Part shown: piece by piece, positions 25,603-32,604 of the stretch
Position numbering within the stretch: position 1 is the stretch's first letter
Layout: the number at the start of each line of letters is the position of its first letter
Assembly: GCA_024399575.1 (NCBI GenBank)
Contig: JAKSNT010000007.1
Coordinates: 1 to 47,368 of the forward strand
Source of the DNA: Paludibacteraceae bacterium
GTDB lineage: Bacteria > Bacteroidota > Bacteroidia > Bacteroidales > Paludibacteraceae
Reading direction: 5' to 3'
Length of the DNA: 47,368 bases
Notes under the pieces: generated by a model
The model's database searches: none
The model's input: only the letters and a program-made list of their open reading frames with translations
Told to the model about the DNA's origin: nothing
Program-made: the position numbers and the translations under genes

Positions 25603-28041
25603 TCATTTGCCCATGCCGCCGCCCATCGAGCCTTCGCCGGAACCCATGCGCGAACTCTCATCGATGTTACCGACACGACGGTATTTATGATATTCTGCCT
25701 TACCGAAATTATACGAAAGCGAAAGATTGATACGTTGCTGGCAATAATCGGATTTCGATTTGAGGTCGGCATCTCCCTGGTAATTCATCTCGTACAACGA
25801 CGAGCGGAGAAGGTCGCTTACCGTGAGACCGATGGTCAGCGTCTTTTTCAACAACTGTTTCTTGACTGCAAGACTGGTATATACATTTCCGCTCATATTG
25901 TAATAACCCCAATCCCTTGGTGCGCTCCAGTAGGCATCAAACGATATTTTCCAATCCGAAGGCAGGTCTGCAGTCAGAGAACCATACACCGACCCTGTCC
26001 ACGATTTGCGGGCATAGGAGCCTGAACGGTTTATCTCGTGACTTGCCGTGGCGTTGAGCGTCATCGTGAGCCATGTACGGTCGGTTGACTTGATATGTAC
26101 GATAGGGACCTCGGTAGCAGCAAGGGTCATCGAATGGCTGGTCGAAGAACCGAAATTCGAGTATGTGCTCATGAGGTCGCCGTTTGGCAGAATACTACTC
26201 TCCGATGAGCGCATATCCTTTACGTTGCTGAAGTCGAAGGTCAGCGAGACATAGCGCGAGTAGGCGAATGTCAGTTGCACCATATTGCTGAAATCAGGTT
26301 TCAGTTCTGGATTTCCAACCTCGAATGAATGAGCCTCTTCATACCTTACGAAGGGATTCAGCTGGTAATAGTTTGGACGACCGATACGGCGCGTATATGA
26401 AGCAGACATGCTCCATTTTTCGGTAGGCGCATATCCCACGTAAGCTGTCGGGAAGAGGTTAAAATATGGCTTTCCTCCTGTTACAGTGTCGAGTGTGAGC
26501 CAGTTGCCACGTGAATAGGTCATCTCGCCACGCAAACCAAGTTTTGCGCTCCAGTGCTGATTGAACTGCTTGCCCACCGAAATGTGAAGAGCGGCAATCT
26601 GCTCCTGATAGTCGAAACGTGTTTCGTTGTTTTCAGAAATGCCAATCGAATCTGTTATCATCGTGTTCCGTGTACGGGTCATAGCCCATTTTGCACCGCA
26701 TTCGAGCATAGCTGTCTGCCAGAATAGCGTCTGGAAATCAATCTTTGCTGAGTAAAGGTCGAGAATCTGATGATTGTTTATATTCAGCGCAAGGTTTGAA
26801 CCATCAAGATATTTATAGGCATTCGCCTGAACGCTCGACGAATTGTTGCGGTTATAGTCGATATTCACCGTAAGTTCGCGAGCTATGTTTGGGTCAAACA
26901 CATGTGTATAGTTCAGGTTGGCAGTATGTTGTGGCGAATACATCTTACTGTTGAGCGAACTCTGCGAATGCTCGGTCTCTATGCCGTCAATGGTTGTTAC
27001 CGACTCATTGTTAGACATTGGTATGTTCATGTTTGACAGCATCACAGGCGACTGGAAGATGAAACCGAGGGTGTTCTTGTCGTCAATCATGAAATCGTTT
27101 GACACACGGAGCATGTAGTATTGGAAGTTGACATCGTCAAATTGCGAACGCGACTTGAAGACCATCTCTTTCCCTGCGACATTCTGTTTGGTAGTGCTTT
27201 CGCTGATGCCAGCGAACTGTCCGAAAGCCTGGAAAATGCTGATGTTTGTATAAGTCTTGTCCGTACGGTAGTTCAAGTTCAGCGAAACGCGATCGTCGTT
27301 CAGGTATTTGCCGATGCTCTTGAAATACATGCCGCCATACTGGGCAGATACAGTACCGAACAGTCCCTTGGTAGCGTTCTTGCGGAGTTTTATGTTGATT
27401 ATACCACCCTGACCGGCAGCGTCATACTTTGACGAAGGGTTTGTGATGACCTCAATCTTGTCAATCGTGTTTCCGTCTGTTCCGTCAAGCATTGCCTTCA
27501 ACTGGTCCCCACTCATATACGAAGGTCTGTCGTTCACATAGACCTCCACCGAACGGCCGTTTACGGTCACATTTCCGTCCTTGTCAACGTTTACTCCTGG
27601 CGCTTTCTTTAGCAGGTCCTCACCGTTGCTTCCTATAGCAAGAGGCGATTCAGCTACGTTCATGACCAATTTGTCGATATGTCGCTCAACGAGTGGGCGC
27701 TTAGTCTCGACCTCGATTTCAGCAAGGGCAGTAGCCTCTTCCCGAAGTACGAAATCTACATTGTTCATGCTGGCAGATACCGACAGCTGACGATCCGAAC
27801 GCTCATAACCCATGAACGAGGCGCTTACGATATATCTCCCCTTATCGACAGATGTAAGCGACCACGAGCCATCGTCGTCGGTTATCGCACCACTGACAAG
27901 GCTACTATCGGCACGCATCAGTGACACAGTGGCGAACGCTACCCCATTCCCGGCAGTATCGCGCACAACGCCTTTCAAGTCGTATGCGGAAGCTATGCGG
28001 CATACGAAAACAAGCGACAGAAAAACACAAATCTTTTTCAT
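25603..28041 (-). CDS. TonB-dependent-receptor-like outer-membrane beta-barrel protein
   Basis: The 812-residue protein has a signal peptide (MKKICVFLSLVFVCRIASA). A carboxypeptidase-regulatory-like beta-sandwich follows (DLKGVVRDTAGNGVAFATV; GRYIVSASFMGYE), then a plug-like domain (VERHIDKLVMNVAESP; VNGRSVEVYVND; IEVITNPSSKYDAAGQGGII) and a large barrel of alternating strands. It belongs to the outer membrane beta-barrel family rather than classical SusC. No TonB box is obvious. The last 15 residues are a Gly/Met/Ser tail (GSGEGSMGGGMGK), unusual because a barrel normally ends on an aromatic residue of the last strand. It overlaps the PspC gene by 4 bases; the operon is led by PadR. Confidence 0.88.
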   Translation of the reverse strand: MKKICVFLSLVFVCRIASAYDLKGVVRDTAGNGVAFATVSLMRADSSLVSGAITDDDGSWSLTSVDKGRYIVSASFMGYERSDRQLSVSASMNNVDFVLREEATALAEIEVETKRPLVERHIDKLVMNVAESPLAIGSNGEDLLKKAPGVNVDKDGNVTVNGRSVEVYVNDRPSYMSGDQLKAMLDGTDGNTIDKIEVITNPSSKYDAAGQGGIINIKLRKNATKGLFGTVSAQYGGMYFKSIGKYLNDDRVSLNLNYRTDKTYTNISIFQAFGQFAGISESTTKQNVAGKEMVFKSRSQFDDVNFQYYMLRVSNDFMIDDKNTLGFIFQSPVMLSNMNIPMSNNESVTTIDGIETEHSQSSLNSKMYSPQHTANLNYTHVFDPNIARELTVNIDYNRNNSSSVQANAYKYLDGSNLALNINNHQILDLYSAKIDFQTLFWQTAMLECGAKWAMTRTRNTMITDSIGISENNETRFDYQEQIAALHISVGKQFNQHWSAKLGLRGEMTYSRGNWLTLDTVTGGKPYFNLFPTAYVGYAPTEKWSMSASYTRRIGRPNYYQLNPFVRYEEAHSFEVGNPELKPDFSNMVQLTFAYSRYVSLTFDFSNVKDMRSSESSILPNGDLMSTYSNFGSSTSHSMTLAATEVPIVHIKSTDRTWLTMTLNATASHEINRSGSYARKSWTGSVYGSLTADLPSDWKISFDAYWSAPRDWGYYNMSGNVYTSLAVKKQLLKKTLTIGLTVSDLLRSSLYEMNYQGDADLKSKSDYCQQRINLSLSYNFGKAEYHKYRRVGNIDESSRMGSGEGSMGGGMGK

Positions 28042-29540
28042 TTCTTATTTATGACAAGTTTTTTTGAATTCACATAACCTCCTGTAGAACTCTTTGACCT
28101 CATTGAAACTGCGTGACCTGAGAGGTCAATCAGGCTTCCCGTCGATGCGTGGGCTTCCACAGAACCGAAAGCAACGTTGTCAAGATCAATCGTTGCGCCT
28201 GACGACGTGCATATCACTATACTGTCAGACTGGAGATTTACCCCCTCGACATCTGCACCACTCGAAGCCTCGATGCTGCACAACGGATTTGCAAGATGTA
28301 CCACTACATGCGCACTGCTCAACCTGCCCGAAGGTGAGATACAGAGAATGCTGTCAACAGAGACTGAGGTAGAGATGTTGCGCATTGCGACAGACGATGA
28401 GGTCACCACGACATAACTCATCGTGTCAGGCAGCAGTTCAACAGACATGCCTGCCGAAGTCTCTATACCACGAAATGTATATCCAGCCAGCCTCTCCTCG
28501 GTGAAAGAGTCTGAATACTCATCGACAATATTCTCAACGCCGTTGGCAACTACTCCGTATTCCACGATGTCGCGAAACTTGCCTGTACGGGCATAGTAGG
28601 CTGAAATACCGACAACTGTAAGAAGAGCAATAATCCATGCCGCCGTCCAGCCGAGCACCTTACGCCTTTCAATGACCGAGCGGTCGTTGCGTATCTTGCG
28701 CACCACGTAGCGGCAGAGAGCAGCTATAGGCACAACTATGACAAAAAGGCAAATGAGGCAATAAAGAGCGAAATATCCCCATTCAATGCCTGTGAACACA
28801 TCAGGAAAACTCAAAGGAACATTGCAGTCCAACAGGGCTGCAAAAGCAACTACACATCCTAAAATCACTGCAATGGCAACTAAAGCAACAACAATTATTA
28901 AAGGTATCAGCAGCAGATAACCGCATACCTTCAAGCAGGTCAAGAGCGTTCCGTTGCTCTGCCGGCAGGTTTCCTGCTGGGGGTTGCAACGGGAATATTC
29001 CGAGATGTTCTTCAGCGAAGGCTCGATGCCCCGCATTTCGAGTTTCTGGCTTATGGTACATGCCTCAGGGACAATGAGCCAGAACAATATATATATGATG
29101 AACAAAGTACCAGACGAGATGCACAACAGCAGCACCATAAAAAGACGTACCCATGTTGCGTCCCAGCCGATGAACCACGCAATACCCGAGCAAACGCCAC
29201 CTACAATTTTATGGTCAGTGTCGCGATAGAGCGTACGACGAAGGTCATTGGGTTTACACTCATCATGAGTCTGTTCAACCATAGGGCCGAACGAATCTGG
29301 CGAGCCGAGACGTTCTGTTACGGCTTCAACATCAGCCATCTCCACAACGTTACGGCTATTGGCGAGTTGTTCGGTGAACAGTTCACCTATACGCGCCTCA
29401 ATGTCCTGCATCACCTCGTCAGCCTCGTTGGCTTCAAGGCGTGAACGCACATCGTCAAGATACGAGTTCAAACGTTCGTAGGCATCTTCGTCGATATTAT
29501 AGACCGAAGAGTTGAGATTGATTGTACAAGTCTTTTTCAT
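28038..29540 (-). CDS. PspC-domain membrane protein with C-terminal GIN/DUF2807-like beta-helix
   Basis: The 500-residue protein has four parts. A cytosolic helical region comes first (about 1-95; SYLDDVRSRLEANEADEVMQ). A PspC domain follows (RTLYRDTDHKIVGGVCSGIA, then LFMVLLLCISSGTLFIIYIL). Three or more further membrane helices make up the third part. Last is an exported repeat-rich half (SSGADVEGVNLQSDSIVICT; GSVEAHASTGSLIDLSG) typical of the GIN/DUF2807 beta-helix. PspC proteins sense or stabilise a stressed inner membrane. Here that sensor is fused to a domain facing the periplasm. It lies between the PadR gene (14 bases upstream) and the barrel gene (4-base overlap), which suggests one regulated envelope unit. 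Confidence 0.9.
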   Translation of the reverse strand: MKKTCTINLNSSVYNIDEDAYERLNSYLDDVRSRLEANEADEVMQDIEARIGELFTEQLANSRNVVEMADVEAVTERLGSPDSFGPMVEQTHDECKPNDLRRTLYRDTDHKIVGGVCSGIAWFIGWDATWVRLFMVLLLCISSGTLFIIYILFWLIVPEACTISQKLEMRGIEPSLKNISEYSRCNPQQETCRQSNGTLLTCLKVCGYLLLIPLIIVVALVAIAVILGCVVAFAALLDCNVPLSFPDVFTGIEWGYFALYCLICLFVIVVPIAALCRYVVRKIRNDRSVIERRKVLGWTAAWIIALLTVVGISAYYARTGKFRDIVEYGVVANGVENIVDEYSDSFTEERLAGYTFRGIETSAGMSVELLPDTMSYVVVTSSSVAMRNISTSVSVDSILCISPSGRLSSAHVVVHLANPLCSIEASSGADVEGVNLQSDSIVICTSSGATIDLDNVAFGSVEAHASTGSLIDLSGHAVSMRSKSSTGGYVNSKKLVINKK

Positions 29541-29554
29541 ATCAGTAAGACGTA

Positions 29555-29902
29555 TTATTTATCCCTAAAACTACATTTTATATGATTAATCACATTATTT
29601 ATTTCAGCATACGATTCCTCCATCTCATCGAGCATTGAACGGCCTTCGGATGTGAGGTAATAGTATTTCCGTGGAGGACCCTGAGTCGATTCCTCCCAGC
29701 GATATGCAAGGAATCCGTTGTTTCTCAACCGAGTGAGGAGCGGATAGAGTGTGCCTTCAACGATTACGAAACCGCCATCGGCAAACGTCTTCATGATGTC
29801 TGAAGCATAAGCCTCGGAAATCGAAAGACGCAGCATGATGCAGTATTCGAGGAAACCCTTGCGCATCTGAGCTTTGAAATTATCCGAAACATTTGTTGCC
29901 AT
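29555..29902 (-). CDS. PadR-family transcriptional regulator
   Basis: The 115-residue protein is a short PadR winged-helix regulator: QMRKGFLEYCIMLRLSISEA with a helix-turn-helix, VIVEGTLYPLLTRLRNNGFL and the wing GPPRKYYYLTSEGRSML, then a dimerisation helix. PadR proteins usually repress their own operon until stress or a ligand releases them. I start at 29902 (MATNVSDNFK), since the longer frame to 29959 runs through the promoter. A palindrome at 29942-29970 next to the -7 box is a likely binding site. It leads the PadR-PspC-OMP operon, a common arrangement in Bacteroidetes. Confidence 0.92.
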   Translation of the reverse strand: MATNVSDNFKAQMRKGFLEYCIMLRLSISEAYASDIMKTFADGGFVIVEGTLYPLLTRLRNNGFLAYRWEESTQGPPRKYYYLTSEGRSMLDEMEESYAEINNVINHIKCSFRDK

Positions 29903-29925
29903 AGTCAGTTGTTTTATTTCGCCTG

Positions 29926-29970
29926 CAAAGTTACGAATAATTTTAGTACCTTGTATCACATAGTACTAAA
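29926..29970 (-). promoter_or_regulatory. Promoter and likely PadR operator
   Basis: On the minus strand TAACTTTG (29933-29926) is a good -7 box 24 bases before the padR ATG. Eight bases upstream of it lies a perfect dyad: TTTAGTAC at 29942-29949 and GTACTAAA at 29963-29970 with a 13-base spacer. Its centre (29956) is where the -33 element would sit, and no TTG is seen there. A repressor bound here would block RNA polymerase. PadR is the natural candidate (inference). Confidence 0.65.
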
Positions 29971-30060
29971 TATTTTTCAACATTAACTTTCATTAATCTA
30001 TCACCTTGTGAATATTTATTTTTTTTAGAAAATGGTTTGTGTCAAACATATTTCAGGATA

Positions 30061-30116
30061 AGGCAAACCCTTATTATGCCTCTACCGAATAGTGGAGGCA
30101 TAATAAGGGTTTGCCT
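30061..30116 (-). terminator. 22-bp perfect hairpin after the lipid kinase gene
   Basis: Arms 30061-30082 and 30095-30116 are perfect reverse complements over 22 bases around a 12-base loop (inner bases could extend it by 2-3 pairs). It starts 10 bases past the lipid kinase stop. No clear T-run follows in either direction. It most likely ends or protects the 3' end of the lptD-slyD-aroC-dagK transcript. Confidence 0.65.
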
Positions 30117-30125
30117 GAGCTTAAA

Positions 30126-31085
30126 TCAATATATCATGCTGATGGCAGAAGGAATTATCGAAATATCATATTCGGTGATGGCAGAAGAGATACGCTTCGA
30201 GTCGGCACGTGCGTCAACAATCACTCCATCAACCTCAAAAAGTTGAGGACGCAGGGTATGCAGGTGAAGATGCGGTGTAGAGAAAGAATGAGCAATATCC
30301 ATCTCGTAGATATGACCACCATTAAGTTTGGATAGTCCTGATAGAAGATTTGGAAGTGAAGGATTTGGCACGACTGTAGCATACATCTTGCCATCAGTCG
30401 GGTCACCGTCGTTCATCTTCATACCGCCGCCGGAATAGCAGCCATTGCCAACAGAGACTGTATATATCTTTGCCGAAAGCGAATCGCCGTCGTCTGACGA
30501 TATGGTCATTTCGGACGAGCGGTGAGTGAATGCAGCAGTGATGGCTGAAAAAAGATAAAGCCAGGAGTGTCCGCCGAACATCTTCTTCAGTTTGTTGGTG
30601 TAATATACCACTTCCGAGTCAAGCCCCATGCCGAGACCGTTGAGGAAGAACTCGCGACGCTGTTCAGTGCCTGTCATGTACGAAAGACAGCCTATATCGA
30701 CACGCTGACAGTGGGGATTGCGGAGAATCGAGACTATATCAGTCTTGTCACGATACAAGCCCCAATAACGAGCCCAATCATTGCCTGTACCACAAGGCAA
30801 CAATGCCAGCGACACATCGGATTTATCGGCAACGTCTGACGAGAATATTCCATTCACCACCTCGTGGAGAGTGCCGTCACCACCCATTATGAGAAACTTG
30901 CGAAAACCTTTATTTTCAAGGAGATTACGGGCAAGTTCAATAGCATGTCCTGCATATTCGGTGCTGAAATGCGCGAAATCGATACCTGCATTCTTCAGAC
31001 TCCAGGCTATGCTTTTCCACTGGCTTTTCAGACGACGCGTTCCTGCCGTGTAGTTTACTATTATTGCCCACTTTGCATTGTTCAT
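30126..31085 (-). CDS. Diacylglycerol/lipid kinase (DagK_cat family)
   Basis: The 319-residue soluble enzyme shows the family pattern: KWAIIVNYTAGTRRL at the start, the nucleotide-binding GGDGTLHEVVNG (about residues 69-80), PCGTGNDWAR (about 97-106), NGLGMGLDSEVVYYTN and the closing GGGMKMNDGDPTDGKMYATV. It phosphorylates diacylglycerol, sphingosine-type lipids or related membrane lipids; the substrate is not shown. Sphingolipid-making Bacteroidales have such kinases, so a long-chain base is possible (inference). Its start overlaps the end of aroC by 4 bases. It is the last gene of the lptD operon. Confidence 0.92.
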   Translation of the reverse strand: MNNAKWAIIVNYTAGTRRLKSQWKSIAWSLKNAGIDFAHFSTEYAGHAIELARNLLENKGFRKFLIMGGDGTLHEVVNGIFSSDVADKSDVSLALLPCGTGNDWARYWGLYRDKTDIVSILRNPHCQRVDIGCLSYMTGTEQRREFFLNGLGMGLDSEVVYYTNKLKKMFGGHSWLYLFSAITAAFTHRSSEMTISSDDGDSLSAKIYTVSVGNGCYSGGGMKMNDGDPTDGKMYATVVPNPSLPNLLSGLSKLNGGHIYEMDIAHSFSTPHLHLHTLRPQLFEVDGVIVDARADSKRISSAITEYDISIIPSAISMIY

Positions 31086-32026
31086 ATAATTTGATCCATA
31101 AGAGTCAGGGCTGTCATCGAACGGACCACTGCCGCTGCACGAGGGGCAATGACACGGTCGTGACGACCTGATATTACTAATAATACATTTTGGCGATCAT
31201 CGGTCACAGTATGCTGAGGCAGCGAGACAGATGGTACAGGCTTGAAAACGACATTGAACATAATCTCCTCGCCTGTAGAAATCCCTCCCAATATTCCTCC
31301 TGCATGGTTCGAGAGAAAGCAGAGGCTGCCGTCTCTATACTCCATTTCGTCGTTATGCGCAGAACCTGACATGCCAAGAGCAGCAGCTCCCGAGCCATAT
31401 TCGAACGAACGGCAGGCAGGGATTGAGAACATGGCATCAGCCAGACGTGCCTGAAGTTTGGAGAACACAGGTGTGCCTTTGCCAGCAGGCATACCTACGA
31501 CCGAACAACGGACGGCACTGCCGACAGAATCACCATCAGGGATATTGTCAGGCACAATGACTGTAGTCTCGATTTTAACACCCAGAGTCTGTTCCAGCCA
31601 CTGCTCGGCAAGCGAACCTGCAACGACACGTGCCACAGTCTCGCGTGCAGAGGCACGTCCGCCACCACGAGGGTCGCGTATGCCATAGCGGAGGTCATAG
31701 GTAAGGTCGGCATGAGAAGGACGATAGACATGACGCAAGGCATCGTAATCCTCTGGATACTGGCAAAGATTGCGCACGATGAAAGCAATCGGTGTGCCGA
31801 GGGTCACTCCGTCGAGAATACCAGAAAGCCATTCTACTTCGTCAGGTTCGCGACGTGAAGTTTCAGTAGCCGCACCTGAAGGTGCACGCGACGCAAGAGC
31901 CGCCACTACCCTATCAAAATCAATCCTGAACCGCGAAGGAAAGCCATCAAGCACGCCACCTACAGCAGGTCCATGAGACTCACCAAAGGTGGTCAGGACA
32001 AGATGCTCGCCAAATGAGTTGTTCAT
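31082..32026 (-). CDS. aroC: Chorismate synthase, compact form
   Basis: Chorismate synthase makes chorismate from EPSP using reduced FMN, the last shared step to aromatic amino acids. Motifs present: TTFGESHGPAVGG (catalytic His), YRPSHADLTYDLRYG (second His), RGGGRASARET, SNHAGGILGGIS and SGRHDR near the end. The protein is 314 residues, whereas most are 350-365. Between LGVKI (about residue 150) and VGMPAG (about 178) only about 24 residues stand where E. coli has roughly 60. The usual RRRPG after the first helix is SRAPS, and GRHDP reads GRHDR. The reading frame is intact and the gene sits in an operon, so I treat it as functional but divergent. Confidence 0.88.
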   Translation of the reverse strand: MNNSFGEHLVLTTFGESHGPAVGGVLDGFPSRFRIDFDRVVAALASRAPSGAATETSRREPDEVEWLSGILDGVTLGTPIAFIVRNLCQYPEDYDALRHVYRPSHADLTYDLRYGIRDPRGGGRASARETVARVVAGSLAEQWLEQTLGVKIETTVIVPDNIPDGDSVGSAVRCSVVGMPAGKGTPVFSKLQARLADAMFSIPACRSFEYGSGAAALGMSGSAHNDEMEYRDGSLCFLSNHAGGILGGISTGEEIMFNVVFKPVPSVSLPQHTVTDDRQNVLLVISGRHDRVIAPRAAAVVRSMTALTLMDQII

Positions 32027-32032
32027 ACTATA

Positions 32033-32593
32033 TCAATCGTGACAGCCATGGCACGAAGAGCAGCAATCATCAGAGCAATCGCCACCACAACCATGACAAT
32101 GGTGAGGGTGAAGCAGTTCGTTCAGTTCTTCGTCGGAAGGCTTGGTGACAGAGATGATCCTGCCACTGAAATAAAGGTCTTCGCCAGCAAGAGGATGGTT
32201 GAGGTCAACACGGACTTCGTTCTCCTTCACCTCGACGACCTCGGCATTCAAGCGGTTGCCTTCAGAATCGACAAGAGGGACAATGGCACCAGCCATAATT
32301 TTGGTACCGTCAAACTTGCCATTTATTAGAAACAGATTTTTAGGGAGGTCGATGACGTCGTCTTCACTATATTCACCGTACGCATCAGCCACGGGAATCA
32401 TAAATTCGAATGTGTCACCTTCAGTGAGACCTGCAAGATTACGCTCGAAGGCAGGGAGCATCATGTCCATGCCCTGTACGAACCGCAGCGGCTGTTCTGG
32501 AGATGTCTCCTCCCATAGTTCGAGATTGCCTTCTTCGTTTTTTGTCTGCAACTGATACTGCAGAATCACAAGAGTCTTGTCTTCAATTTTCAT
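32033..32593 (-). CDS. slyD: SlyD-like FKBP peptidyl-prolyl isomerase
   Basis: The 186-residue protein has an FKBP domain split by the insert-in-flap domain (LVILQYQLQTKNEEG; PLRFVQGMDMMLPAFERNLAGL; GDTFEFMIPVADAYGEYSE; VRVDLNHPLAGEDLYFSGRI). The C-terminal tail (about 160-186) is rich in His and Cys (HPHHCHGCGGDCSDDCCSSC...). SlyD isomerises proline bonds, acts as a chaperone and binds nickel or other metals through this tail. There are 6 bases between its stop and aroC and 11 bases between it and lptD. Confidence 0.95.
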   Translation of the reverse strand: MKIEDKTLVILQYQLQTKNEEGNLELWEETSPEQPLRFVQGMDMMLPAFERNLAGLTEGDTFEFMIPVADAYGEYSEDDVIDLPKNLFLINGKFDGTKIMAGAIVPLVDSEGNRLNAEVVEVKENEVRVDLNHPLAGEDLYFSGRIISVTKPSDEELNELLHPHHCHGCGGDCSDDCCSSCHGCHD

Positions 32594-32604
32594 ATATTAA
32601 CGAT

